Shown: positions 25,417 through 35,520 of the stretch, one piece after another | Numbering within the stretch: the first letter of the stretch is position 1 | Layout: every line of letters starts with the position of its first letter | Source of the DNA: an uncultured Bacteroidota bacterium | Lineage (GTDB): Bacteria > Bacteroidota > Bacteroidia > Chitinophagales > Chitinophagaceae | DNA length: 46,264 nt | Direction: 5' to 3' | Assembly (NCBI GenBank): GCA_903821465.1 | Contig: CAIJLK010000050.1 | Location: 1 to 46,264, forward strand | Translations under genes and position numbers: made by a program | Notes under the pieces: model-generated | What the model saw: only the letters and a program-made list of their open reading frames with translations | The model's database searches: none | Told to the model about the DNA's origin: nothing

Positions 25417-28400
25417 CTAATTGACTTTATTTTCTTTAGCCAACTTCTTTTTCTTTTCTTTATCAGAAGCCCCAGGCTTATTAAACATTTCTTTGAATTT
25501 ATCATACTCCACAGTAAAAATAAAAGTAACTCCTGTTTCGATAATTTGCCCTTCTATCACACCCTCATACTTATTCTTACTATAGGTTCTTAACATATAC
25601 TTTCCATCTTTACTCAACATATAATCAACCTGAACGTCACTTGAAATAATAGACGCATTTTGCGCTGATGAGGTTCCTTCAATGGGTACATTCGCTCCAA
25701 CATTTACTTTAATTCGATCATTATTAAGCGTTCTAGACATGCCAACTTTCAGGTCCGTTCTTGTCTTTGCAGTTCCTGTTGAGTAATCATCTTGCGACTC
25801 AAAATCGAAATTAATATCTACTCCTTTTACTAAGCCTCCTGCCACACGGTTTAATTGACTTGACAAGACGCCACTCACACTTTGCCTTACCATCGTACCA
25901 GTAGTAGTTGAGCCTGTATTATTTTGCATTAGATCCTCTCCCACAAACCTACCAAGTAATAATAAGGCAAATACCTGCTTGTTCATTTCAGACTCATCAG
26001 TACGAAGCTTCTGCAACTTTTCATCAACAAGTGGCCATTTAGAGATCTCTTGATCTGCAATCATTATATCAAACCCAATCTGGGGCTTCATCAGATCGCC
26101 ATTCATTTTCAAATACACTTCTACTGGAAGCCTTTGTTTATACTTATTAATTTCTGTTTGTGTTTGTCCCACCAACAGTGGCTCTACAAGATCAATTGGC
26201 GACGCTTTTAATTTGTACAGTGCAGCTATGTTAACAAATGCTGACATAGGATCGCCAGTCCATGTAATGGTACTTCCTTTTACAATTTCAAATTTCTTCT
26301 TCAACATATTCAAGGAAAACTGATAAGTACCTTTTTCTAATTCATACAGACCTGTAAGGCTAAGTTTTCCACTTTCATCGAGGGTGACTGCTAAATTGGA
26401 TTTCCCTTTTACAGTAATCGCATCTCCTGTCTGACTATCTATAATCATCGAGAAAACTGCTGCGGTATCTGTTTCTATCATGGTATTCAAAATCAGTGCA
26501 CTAAAAACTGAATGTTTAACAAGACTATCATTAATAATAATTTTAGTCAGTGTATCATTGATCTTTTTGGTATCAATGAAATTAACAACACCCTCCCTAC
26601 TTTGGATCTCAGGATTCGATCCGGGCATCACAACAGTTAGATCTGTATTCTTGTTTGCAATCAATTTTGCATTTACATTAGGCGCCTCTAAATTACCTGT
26701 AATCTTAATATCAGCATCCATATTCAACTTCCCGAAGAACAACTGATTATCGGCTTGCGTGGAATTAATCAAATTAAAATCGTGCGCATTTAATTTAAGA
26801 TCAAAATCATAATCCCTAAAATTTTTGGTCAACAGATTGCCGTCCAAAATGGCCTTATTACCAAGGCTATCTGATAGACTAAATTCTTTAAAATGTATGC
26901 CAGTTGCATCAACCCTCACTTCATCTTGATCTATTTTAAATTTCTGACCAAGCATAGTTGAAGTCATAGATACATTCTCGAAGTTCATTACTCCATTGAC
27001 AGAAGGCTTGTCAATACTCCCTTCTATGTCTACCTTTGCTTTAACATTTCCACTTGCATCTTTTAACTGATTAGCTGAAAAGGGTTTGAGTATCGCCATA
27101 TCCAAGCTATCTGCTAATAAATGAAGATTCATGAGCCCTTGCTTAGTTTGATATGTTCCTCTGAGATATGCCTGATTTTTTTTGCCTTTCAATTCAACAT
27201 TGGCATTAAATCTATCTTCTCCAATATTATCAACCTTCACCAAAAGATCGCCGACAGTGTTTCGCTGATACGCAAGATTCGTAATTTTAATATCAGAAGT
27301 AAAAGTTGGATGCGATGATACCGCATCAAAAACAATCGCATTACCATTCACTATTCCATCTGCAAATAAAGAGTCTTTCTTTGCAATATCAGTAATGGTA
27401 TTGATGTCGAAATTTTTGAACTCCAATTTCAATGGTGCATCAATTTCGTTGTTCACACTATTTAACGAGATAGACTGGTCTCTGAATTGGAATTGAAAGT
27501 CCTTAGCATAAATACCAGTACTATCATATCTAATATAATTACCTTCTTTAACTAGCCACTTCTGTTTATTCAATAATAAACTATCCGGGTTGAAATGAAC
27601 TTTAAATCCATTTGACAATTGATTTAAAATAACAGCTAGTTGATAATTTTTTTCGAATTTTTTATCTCTGAATATAAGATTTCCAAAAACACTTTTTTGT
27701 TTCACAAAGCCGTCAAGACTAGTCTCATTAATAATAAAACTTGGGTTACCAGCTTGGTGTAACCTTAGGTGATAGTCTAACTGATCTTTACCTGTGGCGG
27801 CCTCAAATATTAATTTCTTGATATGATAATTATTATACTGAACTAAAGCTGCTGTTGCATTGAGTTTTAAATCATTTAACGCACTATTAAAATGCATAGA
27901 GGCCCGAATGGTATCAGTACCTTCTAATTCCGGCATGAATCTTAAAACAAGTGGTGAAGTGTTGAAACGAAAATCAGCATTCCAGTCCTGCTGTAAAAAA
28001 GATGTATCCTTAAAACCAGGTATTTGATAATACTGATTAATAGTATGTTCAAGTGCAGTGCCTAACTCTGTTAATTTATATTTCCCTAGCAAATGCATCT
28101 TCACAGGTTTTGAATTCAAATCCAATGACTGATAATCTATTTCGTTTTTAGCAGTTAAAATAATAGAATCAGTTGAAAATGTTTTTTTCTGGTAGGTTAA
28201 ATGCATGTTACGAACCATTAAATTCCCATCCAAACTATCTGGATTGGAATTTTGAAAGTCGCCATATACCCTGCCATGAAAAGCCAACTGATCTTTAGCC
28301 AAATGAAGTTGCGTTAAATTAATAGTATCTACTTTAAAGTTAATCTTGAAGGAAGGAAAAGGATTATTCAGTTCTGCAGATGCATTTAAAATATAACTCA

Positions 28401-30444
28401 GATTAGGATCATTTAGTGATGATTCAATTGCGGCATTCCCATTATTTAAATTAAGCCCAAAAAAGAGATTGTTATATCGGTAGTCACGAACATTTGCGTC
28501 TAAGATATTTGCGTGCATCTCTGCTTCCATGGTTTTATAATCAAAGCCCTTACCTGTTGCAGTTGCTTTTAAGGAAATATTTCCAAGGTTTTTTTCTTGA
28601 CTTAAAATTTTTCCAAGGTTCAATGAATCTAATTGAACAGTTCCTGAAAAAGATTTTTGATCACTCATCGTAGCCTCTATTTTGGCATCACCATCAGAAG
28701 AATGCGCATTAATCTGGGTGCTAAATGCCTTGATAGTTCCTTTAAATTTTCCATTCATTGATACTAAATCCGGTATTCGCAAAAAAACGGGTAAGGTTTT
28801 TGGTGGAGCTACCCCTTCAATATCCTTTCTTCCAGAAATTAACTGAGCAATATTTAAATCGGCATATAGATGATCAACTTTAGGTAAGCCACGAACAATT
28901 CCATTTGCTTTAATGCTACTATTTCCGATACCGCTCAATTCTAGTCGCGGTATTTTCAAGTTGCTCAGATACCCATTCATTTCAGTATTGATACTTATAA
29001 CAGATCTCTGATAACCATGAAGGGTTTTATCGAGTGTGGGAGCTAATAGTAAGATATCGCTGATAGCAAGTTTACTGTTACGCAAATTGGCATTAATCTG
29101 TATGTTTTCAGGGTGGGTTATTATGCTGCCTACTGAAGGATATTTCAGAATAAGTTTTTCTTGAAGAACTGATCTGTCTGTCTTCAATAGCAAATGCTCT
29201 AATTTGGCTTGTTGATCGCTATAATAAAAATGGGTTGAAAACTCAAGGAGCTGTAATCCACTTTTTTCTTTTACTGATAATTTCTGTAACCTGCCTCGAT
29301 AGGTCAATGGGTTTGCATCAAGGCTATCTAATTGCAGGTGCAAATTCCTTAATTGCAAATGCTGAAAATCTATTCCCTTCTTAATAGGAGCAGCATTGTA
29401 ATTATCAAAACTAATATTGTTACTGTCGATCAAAATATTTTTAGCTGTGACCAACCAGTTGGTTGTAGAACTATCTTTTGGCTTTGAAGCCAATTCCTGG
29501 GCTGCTGAATTAGTCTTGCCTATTTTATCAATTGCAAATGCCAAATTTGATTTTGATATGGTTAATTGATCAATGGGGAATATTAATTTATTCAGATCCA
29601 TCTTCCCCATTAATAAAAGCAACTGATCTGCATTCAATTCAGTATGTATTCCTGCAATTGCATCTTTATAATTTAAGGATACATGAACTAACGCTATTTT
29701 GCTCAAACTAATTTCTGGTAACAAAGAATTAGAGGGAGGTTTTTTTTCTTTTGTTTTATCTGAATGCGGTGTAACTAATGGATAAAATTTTTCAAGCTGT
29801 AGGTTGAGAGTTGCTATATTTAAATCTGAGAAATTGAAAATCGACTTCTCAAGATTAAATTCTTTGATGGCAGTTTGCAGACTACCCAAAAATAAATTTG
29901 TGTTTATTCCAGCTACATCATCTTTAAAACGAAAGCTGCAATTTTTTATGTCAATTTTTCCTAAATTAAATTGAAGTGATGTAGATGAATCAGATTTAGA
30001 CTTTTCAGTATTAGTCTTTGAGGCAAAGGCTTGTATAATAAAGTTGTAATTAAAAACAGTGTCTGGCTTATTTCTTTTAATATTCATGCCAATCCCTTCT
30101 AGTTCTACTGCCTTAACTTGCACTTTGTTTTGTAATAATTTAAATAGCGAAATATCAACAGAAAGTCGGTTACACCATAAAAGGCTATCTTTTTGTTGGT
30201 CTTCAAAATAGATTTTTTCTAATAAAATATGATTAGGAAAATCAATTCTCAATTTCGCAATGGAAACTTTAGATTTAAGTTTTTCATTTAACCAACTTAC
30301 TGTTTGGTTTTTTGCAAACTCTTGCACTAATGGAAGCTGAATCAGTATTATGATCAAAATAGCCAAGGCCACTACTATGGCTATGATCCAAGTGAGGAAT
30401 TTTATAAGGAAGCTTGTATATTTTTTGATGGCGGACTTGAGCAT
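25417..30444 (-). CDS. tamB: TamB, translocation and assembly module / lipid-bridge protein
   Basis: 1675 residues. A single N-terminal TM helix (FLTWIIAIVVALAILIIILI) anchors it in the inner membrane; the rest is a very long series of amphipathic beta-strands, as in AsmA/TamB/YhdP bridge proteins that carry phospholipid across the periplasm. The C-terminal 450 residues fit the TamB (DUF490) domain, with LSLTGLYELEKGTYQFSLNML, GDPMSAFVNIAALYKLKASPIDL, QIGFDIMIADQE and the end segment VGMSRTLNNDRIKVNVGANV. The N-terminal region contains AsmA-like repeats. It is followed directly by tamL. A charged K/E-rich tail (SDKEKKKKLAKENKVN) closes the protein. Confidence 0.92.
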   Translation of the reverse strand: MLKSAIKKYTSFLIKFLTWIIAIVVALAILIIILIQLPLVQEFAKNQTVSWLNEKLKSKVSIAKLRIDFPNHILLEKIYFEDQQKDSLLWCNRLSVDISLFKLLQNKVQVKAVELEGIGMNIKRNKPDTVFNYNFIIQAFASKTNTEKSKSDSSTSLQFNLGKIDIKNCSFRFKDDVAGINTNLFLGSLQTAIKEFNLEKSIFNFSDLNIATLNLQLEKFYPLVTPHSDKTKEKKPPSNSLLPEISLSKIALVHVSLNYKDAIAGIHTELNADQLLLLMGKMDLNKLIFPIDQLTISKSNLAFAIDKIGKTNSAAQELASKPKDSSTTNWLVTAKNILIDSNNISFDNYNAAPIKKGIDFQHLQLRNLHLQLDSLDANPLTYRGRLQKLSVKEKSGLQLLEFSTHFYYSDQQAKLEHLLLKTDRSVLQEKLILKYPSVGSIITHPENIQINANLRNSKLAISDILLLAPTLDKTLHGYQRSVISINTEMNGYLSNLKIPRLELSGIGNSSIKANGIVRGLPKVDHLYADLNIAQLISGRKDIEGVAPPKTLPVFLRIPDLVSMNGKFKGTIKAFSTQINAHSSDGDAKIEATMSDQKSFSGTVQLDSLNLGKILSQEKNLGNISLKATATGKGFDYKTMEAEMHANILDANVRDYRYNNLFFGLNLNNGNAAIESSLNDPNLSYILNASAELNNPFPSFKINFKVDTINLTQLHLAKDQLAFHGRVYGDFQNSNPDSLDGNLMVRNMHLTYQKKTFSTDSIILTAKNEIDYQSLDLNSKPVKMHLLGKYKLTELGTALEHTINQYYQIPGFKDTSFLQQDWNADFRFNTSPLVLRFMPELEGTDTIRASMHFNSALNDLKLNATAALVQYNNYHIKKLIFEAATGKDQLDYHLRLHQAGNPSFIINETSLDGFVKQKSVFGNLIFRDKKFEKNYQLAVILNQLSNGFKVHFNPDSLLLNKQKWLVKEGNYIRYDSTGIYAKDFQFQFRDQSISLNSVNNEIDAPLKLEFKNFDINTITDIAKKDSLFADGIVNGNAIVFDAVSSHPTFTSDIKITNLAYQRNTVGDLLVKVDNIGEDRFNANVELKGKKNQAYLRGTYQTKQGLMNLHLLADSLDMAILKPFSANQLKDASGNVKAKVDIEGSIDKPSVNGVMNFENVSMTSTMLGQKFKIDQDEVRVDATGIHFKEFSLSDSLGNKAILDGNLLTKNFRDYDFDLKLNAHDFNLINSTQADNQLFFGKLNMDADIKITGNLEAPNVNAKLIANKNTDLTVVMPGSNPEIQSREGVVNFIDTKKINDTLTKIIINDSLVKHSVFSALILNTMIETDTAAVFSMIIDSQTGDAITVKGKSNLAVTLDESGKLSLTGLYELEKGTYQFSLNMLKKKFEIVKGSTITWTGDPMSAFVNIAALYKLKASPIDLVEPLLVGQTQTEINKYKQRLPVEVYLKMNGDLMKPQIGFDIMIADQEISKWPLVDEKLQKLRTDESEMNKQVFALLLLGRFVGEDLMQNNTGSTTTGTMVRQSVSGVLSSQLNRVAGGLVKGVDINFDFESQDDYSTGTAKTRTDLKVGMSRTLNNDRIKVNVGANVPIEGTSSAQNASIISSDVQVDYMLSKDGKYMLRTYSKNKYEGVIEGQIIETGVTFIFTVEYDKFKEMFNKPGASDKEKKKKLAKENKVN

Positions 30445-30594
30445 ATTTTCCGATGTCTATTGGGGATTCAAACTCCCTTCATTCTTGAAGGTGAAGTTAG
30501 CATATTTTAAAGCTATATGATCCGAAGATGGCAGGCTTGATTCTTAACCATAAATACTTGCTAACTTCCCGCTTGAATTGAAAAAAAATAAACT

Positions 30595-31359
30595 ATGAAT
30601 AATCAATCAAAAATAGCACTTGTAACTGGCGGAAGCCGTGGACTGGGAAGAGATATGGCATTAAGGCTTGCTGAAAAAGGTAATGATGTTATTATTACTT
30701 ATCAATCAAAAAAAGAAGCAGCAGAAGCAGTAGTTGTTGAAATTGAAAAGATCGGACGCAAAGCAGCGGCTTTATTTCTAGATACGAGCAACTTTAATTC
30801 GCTTGACAATTTCATCGAAGGGTTAAAAGGAATATTAAATACCCAGTGGCAAACAACGCATTTTGATTTTCTTGTAAACAATGCAGGTATGGGTTCAACC
30901 ATTCCATTTGAAAAGGCAACTCCTGAAGATTTTGATCTATTTATGGATGTTCACTTTAAATCTGTTTATTTTTTGATTCAGAAGTCGCTCCCTCTCTTAA
31001 ACAATAATGGAAGAATCGTAAATGTTTCATCAGGATCTACCAGATCATTTGTGTTTGGATATAGCATTTATGCATCTATGAAAGGTGCAATTGAAACACT
31101 TACTAAATATCTCGCAAAAGAATTAGGAAGCAGAGGCATTACTGTAAATGTATTAGCGCCCGGCCCAATTGAAACAGATTTCAATAACGCAGCAATTAGA
31201 AATAATCCAGAACGAAAAGCAATGATGGGCACAATGGCTGCATTGGGCAGAGTTGGACAGGCCAATGATATAGGGGGCATCGTTGCATTTCTCTGTTCAG
31301 AAGATGCGGGTTGGATTACAGGGCAACGGATAGAAGCTTCGGGTGGACTAACTCTCTAA
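30595..31359 (+). CDS. Short-chain dehydrogenase/reductase (SDR)
   Basis: 254 residues, classical SDR length. Rossmann glycine motif TGGSRGLG at residues 11-18, VNNAG at 94-98, catalytic serine in VNVSSGS (S145/S146), and Y159-x3-K163 (YASMK). The PGPIETDF loop after strand 6 and the C-terminal GGIVAFLCSEDAGWITGQRIEASGGL are typical of 3-ketoacyl-ACP-reductase-like SDRs. The TYQSKK segment after strand 2 suggests NADP(H) preference. Cytoplasmic; the substrate cannot be assigned, and it is too divergent in context to be called FabG. It is convergent with an ene-reductase, and the two stop codons abut with no spacer. Confidence 0.92.
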   Translation: MNNQSKIALVTGGSRGLGRDMALRLAEKGNDVIITYQSKKEAAEAVVVEIEKIGRKAAALFLDTSNFNSLDNFIEGLKGILNTQWQTTHFDFLVNNAGMGSTIPFEKATPEDFDLFMDVHFKSVYFLIQKSLPLLNNNGRIVNVSSGSTRSFVFGYSIYASMKGAIETLTKYLAKELGSRGITVNVLAPGPIETDFNNAAIRNNPERKAMMGTMAALGRVGQANDIGGIVAFLCSEDAGWITGQRIEASGGLTL

Positions 31360-32424
31360 TTATTTTTTAGCCCTTTCATATTGCAAAGGCCAATCTATTT
31401 TTTCATTGAGTGCATTTGCTGCATTCAATGGGAAATATGGATTGCGCAGTGATTCTCGCGCTATTAGCACTAGATCGGCTTCGCTATTCAATAAAATATC
31501 TTCTGCCTGCTGGGCTTCTGTTATCAATCCAACTGCAGCAGTTAAGATCCCGGAAGCTGCTTTTATTTTATGGGAAAAGGGAACTTGATATCCTGGGGCA
31601 ACAGGGATTTTGACATTACTAATATTACCTCCTGTTGAACAATCAATCAGATCTACTCCTAGCTCTTTTAGTATAATGCAAACTGAGATAGATTCTTCGA
31701 TAGACCATCCGCCTTCTATCCAATCTGTTGCAGAGATTCGTACAAAAATGGGCAATTCTGCTGGCCAGTTTTCTTGAATTGATTTTACCACTTCGCAGAC
31801 AATTCGAATTCTATTTTCGAAACTGCCACCATATTCATCTGTTCTAAGATTTGATTTGGGAGATAAAAATTCATGCAAAAGATAGCCATGAGCTGCATGT
31901 ATTTCAACAACTTTAAATCCTGCCTGCCATGCTCTTTTTGCGGCTGCACCAAATGCATCCACTACATCTTCAATTCCATCAACACTCAATGCATGAGGCA
32001 AAGAAAAGGAATCATTAAATGCAATAGCACTAGGCCCCACAGTATCCCATCCCTCTTCACCTGACTTTAACAATCCAGCACCTTTCCATGGTGGCTCGCA
32101 ACTTGCTTTTCTTCCAGCATGTGCAAGTTGAATAGCAGGTACCGAACCTTGCTTGATGATAAATTCTGTTATTTTTTTTAAGTTTTGAATATGATCGTCT
32201 TTCCAGATACCTAAATCAAACGGCGAAATTCTACCCTCTGGAACAACAGCACAGGCTTCAGAAATAATCAATCCTGCACCACCAACAGCACGGCTGCCAT
32301 AGTGTACCAAATGCCAATCATTTGCGTACCCATCTTCTGCGGAATACTGACACATTGGAGAAATAGCTATTCTGTTTTTTAAACGAACTGATTTAATATC
32401 GAGTGAGGAATAAAGCTTTGCCAT
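31360..32424 (-). CDS. namA: Old Yellow Enzyme, YqjM/NamA-type ene-reductase
   Basis: 354 residues forming an FMN TIM barrel. Seen: SPMCQYS with C25, the cysteine that tunes FMN in YqjM-like enzymes; HAGRK at 102-106; the substrate-binding pair H176/H179 in EIHAAHGYLLHEFLSPKSN; DEYGGSFENRIR; and the C-terminal phosphate-binding ADLVLIARESLRNPYFP. Such enzymes use NAD(P)H to reduce activated C=C bonds, quinones and nitro compounds, often as stress defence. Cytoplasmic. The name follows the YqjM subgroup rather than proven function. It is convergent and stop-to-stop with an SDR gene, and only 72 bases separate its start from the rightward serine hydrolase. Confidence 0.93.
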   Translation of the reverse strand: MAKLYSSLDIKSVRLKNRIAISPMCQYSAEDGYANDWHLVHYGSRAVGGAGLIISEACAVVPEGRISPFDLGIWKDDHIQNLKKITEFIIKQGSVPAIQLAHAGRKASCEPPWKGAGLLKSGEEGWDTVGPSAIAFNDSFSLPHALSVDGIEDVVDAFGAAAKRAWQAGFKVVEIHAAHGYLLHEFLSPKSNLRTDEYGGSFENRIRIVCEVVKSIQENWPAELPIFVRISATDWIEGGWSIEESISVCIILKELGVDLIDCSTGGNISNVKIPVAPGYQVPFSHKIKAASGILTAAVGLITEAQQAEDILLNSEADLVLIARESLRNPYFPLNAANALNEKIDWPLQYERAKK

Positions 32425-32496
32425 AATTTTGAATTCTGATCAAAACTAATAAGTTCTGTTCACAAATATCCAAAGCTAATTTTTGTAACTTTCGAT

Positions 32497-33789
32497 ATGC
32501 TTAAAAAAATCCTGCTAATTCCAGCTTTTGTATCGGTTATTAACTGCTTTGCACAAGCAAAGACAGATAGTCTACTATTGACTATTCTACAAAAGGCAAA
32601 TACAGTTGTTGCAAGAAAAGTTTTAGAAGACCCTCAAACTCATCGACTTCAAATTATTTATACACAGATCAATAGAGACGGACAGAATAAACCCAGTTTT
32701 AAAAATTATTATTATAATTATGATGCAAATAGTTATTTCAATCCAGCATCGATGGTAAAGATGCCTCTGGCATTTTTATCACTTGAAAAATTAAATGAAT
32801 TAAATTATTCAGGGTTGAATAAGTTTACTAGAATGCAATTCGATAGTAATTATGTCGGACAGAAAACACTCCTCAAAGACAGTACTTCTGATACGGGTTA
32901 TCCAAGTATTGCAAACTTTATTAAGCGGGCTTTTTTGATCAGTGAGAACGACCCTTACAATCGGATGTATCAGTTTGTTGGGCAAGAATCAATCAATAGA
33001 ATCCTTCAAAACAAGGGGTACAATCGTTTACGAATTACCCGTCAGTTTATGGGCTATACAGAAGAACAGAATAGACATACCAACCCTATTCTGTTTATAA
33101 ATCCTAATGGAAGTAACCTATATCAACAAGACGGGGCTTACAATTCAAAGCCATTTGACTTTAGCAATCCATTTTTATTAGGCAAAGGGTACTTCAATAA
33201 AAATGATAGTTTAGTTCATGAACCATTTGATTTTACAAAACATAATTATATCCCACTCGAAGATTTTCAACAAATGTTGCAATCGGTTTTGTTTCCTTCA
33301 TCTGTCCCAGAAAAACAAAGATTTAATTTAAAAAAAGAAGATCGAGCTTATCTGCTGAAATTTTTGTCGCAGTATCCATCCGAAACCAGTTATCCAAAAT
33401 ACAATGATTCATTATTTTATGATAGTTATGTAAAATTCTTTTTCCAAGATAGCACGCACCGAATGCCTTCCCATATTCGTGTATTTAATAAAGTAGGATG
33501 GGCTTATGGATTTCTTACCGATGTTTCGTATGTGATTGACCTGAAAAACAAGGTAGAGTATATGTTATCTGCAACGATATATGTGAACCAAGATGGAATT
33601 TTAAATGACAACAAGTATGAATATGAAACAGTTGGGCACCCATTTTTAAATGAATTAGGCAAATCAATATATAATTTCGAATTGAAAAGAAAAAGAGAGT
33701 TTCGATCTGATTTATCTGAATTCAAAATAAAATACGACAAACGCAATCCGTTGGACAAAAGAACAGCAATCATAGAGGTAGATAATTGA
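32497..33789 (+). CDS. Secreted class A beta-lactamase-like serine hydrolase
   Basis: 430 residues with a signal peptide (MLKKILLIPAFVSVINCFAQ). The penicillin-recognising fold is suggested by S85-x-x-K88 in FNPASMVKMPLA, S149-E-N151 in LISENDPYN at the place of the SDN motif, and NKVGWAYGFLTDVSYVID, which resembles the KTG-strand and following strand of class A enzymes, although the K-T-G itself reads K-V-G. The protein is about 130 residues longer than class A beta-lactamases, mostly from an insert between the SEN and KVG motifs. It may be a peptidase or esterase of this clan rather than an antibiotic-resistance enzyme. A membrane protein gene follows after 26 bases. Confidence 0.82.
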   Translation: MLKKILLIPAFVSVINCFAQAKTDSLLLTILQKANTVVARKVLEDPQTHRLQIIYTQINRDGQNKPSFKNYYYNYDANSYFNPASMVKMPLAFLSLEKLNELNYSGLNKFTRMQFDSNYVGQKTLLKDSTSDTGYPSIANFIKRAFLISENDPYNRMYQFVGQESINRILQNKGYNRLRITRQFMGYTEEQNRHTNPILFINPNGSNLYQQDGAYNSKPFDFSNPFLLGKGYFNKNDSLVHEPFDFTKHNYIPLEDFQQMLQSVLFPSSVPEKQRFNLKKEDRAYLLKFLSQYPSETSYPKYNDSLFYDSYVKFFFQDSTHRMPSHIRVFNKVGWAYGFLTDVSYVIDLKNKVEYMLSATIYVNQDGILNDNKYEYETVGHPFLNELGKSIYNFELKRKREFRSDLSEFKIKYDKRNPLDKRTAIIEVDN

Positions 33790-33815
33790 GAATCTTTAAG
33801 TAACTTTCAGTCTAT

Positions 33816-34406
33816 ATGTGGTATTATCTTTCAGTATTCGCTGCCGCTTTTTTGGTTGACCTGCTACCGTTCTTTGGCCCGCCCGCATGGACTGTTATGG
33901 TATTTTTTCAAATGAAATTTGATCTCAATATTTGGTTTGTATTGATATCAGGCGTATTAGGATCGGCCTTGGGGAGATACACATTGTTTTTATATATCCC
34001 TTATTTATCTGATCGATATATAAAACTTGAGAAAAACGAAGACCTACACTTTATTGGTGAAAAATTAGCGCATAAGGGTTGGAAGATTCAAATATTTGTA
34101 TTTCTCTATACTTTAATGCCATTGCCCACAACAAGCCTGTTTTCAGCGGCGGGTATCGCTAAAATTAAAGCCATCTATATTGTACCTACATTCTTAGTGG
34201 GCAAATTTTTGAGTGATATGGTTATGGTTTTTTCGGGGGATTATGTAGCCAATAATACAGCAAGTTTTTTAAAAGGATTTCTAACCTGGAAGAGTTTATC
34301 AGGAATATTTCTTGGTGTGTTTATTCTATCAATGTTGCTATTTATTGATTGGCGAAAGCTTTTAATAGAAAAGAAATTATCGTTGAGTTTTCGCATCCTT
34401 AAATAG
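33816..34406 (+). CDS. DedA/VTT-like small integral membrane protein
   Basis: 196 residues, five or six hydrophobic segments and no signal peptide. The pairing of GVLGSALGRYTLFLYIPYL with PLPTTSLFSAAGIAKIKAIYIVPTF resembles the re-entrant loops of DedA/SNARE-associated (VTT) proteins, in which GxxxG...GRY and P...S..AG are conserved; such proteins are thought to be lipid scramblases or flippases in the inner membrane. The match is by motif only. It starts 26 bases after the serine hydrolase and probably shares its transcript. It ends four bases before a convergent gene, with no terminator hairpin between. Confidence 0.6.
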   Translation: MWYYLSVFAAAFLVDLLPFFGPPAWTVMVFFQMKFDLNIWFVLISGVLGSALGRYTLFLYIPYLSDRYIKLEKNEDLHFIGEKLAHKGWKIQIFVFLYTLMPLPTTSLFSAAGIAKIKAIYIVPTFLVGKFLSDMVMVFSGDYVANNTASFLKGFLTWKSLSGIFLGVFILSMLLFIDWRKLLIEKKLSLSFRILK

Positions 34407-34410
34407 ATAG

Positions 34411-35520
34411 TTAGATTTTGAAAAAGATCTTCTTTTGATAAAAAAAATGACAGATCCTCCATTCCGTAGCAAATATGGCAACTGAACTGATTATGCCAAT
34501 TAGGTGTGCTGATAAACCAGTGAATTGTAATCCCCCTTTCCCTATTGCTTGGATATATTCGTTAAACCAACGACTACCTACAATTTCGATGAACAAGTAA
34601 ATAAATAGCGAGTTCACACCAACAATTGTGAAAAATAGCAAATATTTTTTGTGTTCCTTGATGTCGATCCACCAATATAATAGTGCTAAAAACAATAGAC
34701 AAAATCCACCAGAAGCAAATACAAATGAACTAGTAGCAATTCGTTTAATAATAGGAGTGATATTGCTATCCATTCCAAATCCAATGATTAAAAAAGCAAT
34801 GCCAAAAATTATCAGCCATTTCATTTTGACTTTTGGTTTAAGCTTTGACAAAAGGAGTTTACCAGCCAATACCCCCCAGATGGTATGTGCTGCAGTTGGA
34901 ATACAATTAATGGCCACCCATCCTCCTTTATTTATTTTATTCATTAAGATCAGATCAACATAATTACCAAAATTTTGTTGATCAGTAAATGGTTGCTCAA
35001 AGCCATTAATATGTGTAAATCGGTAAAGTATTTCTGTCAAAAACAACAAGCCGAAACTAAAAATCAACTGCCATTTAAAATTCCATCGGTATATTAAAAA
35101 AGCAACGAGTGTAGTGAATGATAATTGCGTAAGCACATCCCAAAGTTCAAATGACAAACCATTTGGGCGAACCGCATAATCCAACACGCCCCAGAAAAAA
35201 AGCCAGCCCGAGCGTTTTAAAATCTTAAGAAATGAAGCTGACCAACTAACACCTTCCTGCAATTGACGTTGCAAAGAATAAGCCATGGCTGTGCCGGCCA
35301 TGAACATGAATGCGGGCTGAATTAAATCCCAGAATCTGAGACCATTCCAGGGATGATGAAAAAACTGAATCGTTATGGTTTGCAACCAAGAACCTTCTTG
35401 CATAGCATGCAAATGCTCATATAAACCGGTACTCTCAAGCATTAAAAAAACCATGATCAATCCCCGCATGAAGTCGAGCGACTCTAACCGATTTGATATA
35501 GAATAGTTTCGTTCCATCAT
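34411..35520 (-). CDS. HGSNAT/DUF5009-like membrane acyltransferase
   Basis: 369 residues with about ten TM helices. LESLDFMRGLIMVFLMLEST at the N-terminus and PAFMFMAGTAMAYSLQRQ on the third segment are hallmarks of the heparan-alpha-glucosaminide N-acetyltransferase/DUF5009 group; later motifs include NKINKGGWVAINCIPTAAHTIWGVLAGKLL and VGVNSLFIYLFIEIVGSRW. These proteins are related to acyltransferase-3 enzymes and are thought to move an acetyl group across the inner membrane onto a sugar. The start overlaps the stop of the esterase gene by four bases (ATGA), so translation is coupled. Substrate unknown. Confidence 0.85.
   Translation of the reverse strand: MMERNYSISNRLESLDFMRGLIMVFLMLESTGLYEHLHAMQEGSWLQTITIQFFHHPWNGLRFWDLIQPAFMFMAGTAMAYSLQRQLQEGVSWSASFLKILKRSGWLFFWGVLDYAVRPNGLSFELWDVLTQLSFTTLVAFLIYRWNFKWQLIFSFGLLFLTEILYRFTHINGFEQPFTDQQNFGNYVDLILMNKINKGGWVAINCIPTAAHTIWGVLAGKLLLSKLKPKVKMKWLIIFGIAFLIIGFGMDSNITPIIKRIATSSFVFASGGFCLLFLALLYWWIDIKEHKKYLLFFTIVGVNSLFIYLFIEIVGSRWFNEYIQAIGKGGLQFTGLSAHLIGIISSVAIFATEWRICHFFYQKKIFFKI

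Noticed and set aside
25413-25505. 31-residue N-terminal extension of TamL in the ORF track
   Set aside because: It lies within the end of tamB and would bury the lipoprotein signal; the ATG at 25412 gives a proper type II signal peptide.
32497-33789. Serine hydrolase as an antibiotic-resistance beta-lactamase
   Set aside because: SxxK and SEN are present, but KTG is degenerate (KVG) and the protein is much longer than class A enzymes; resistance cannot be claimed.
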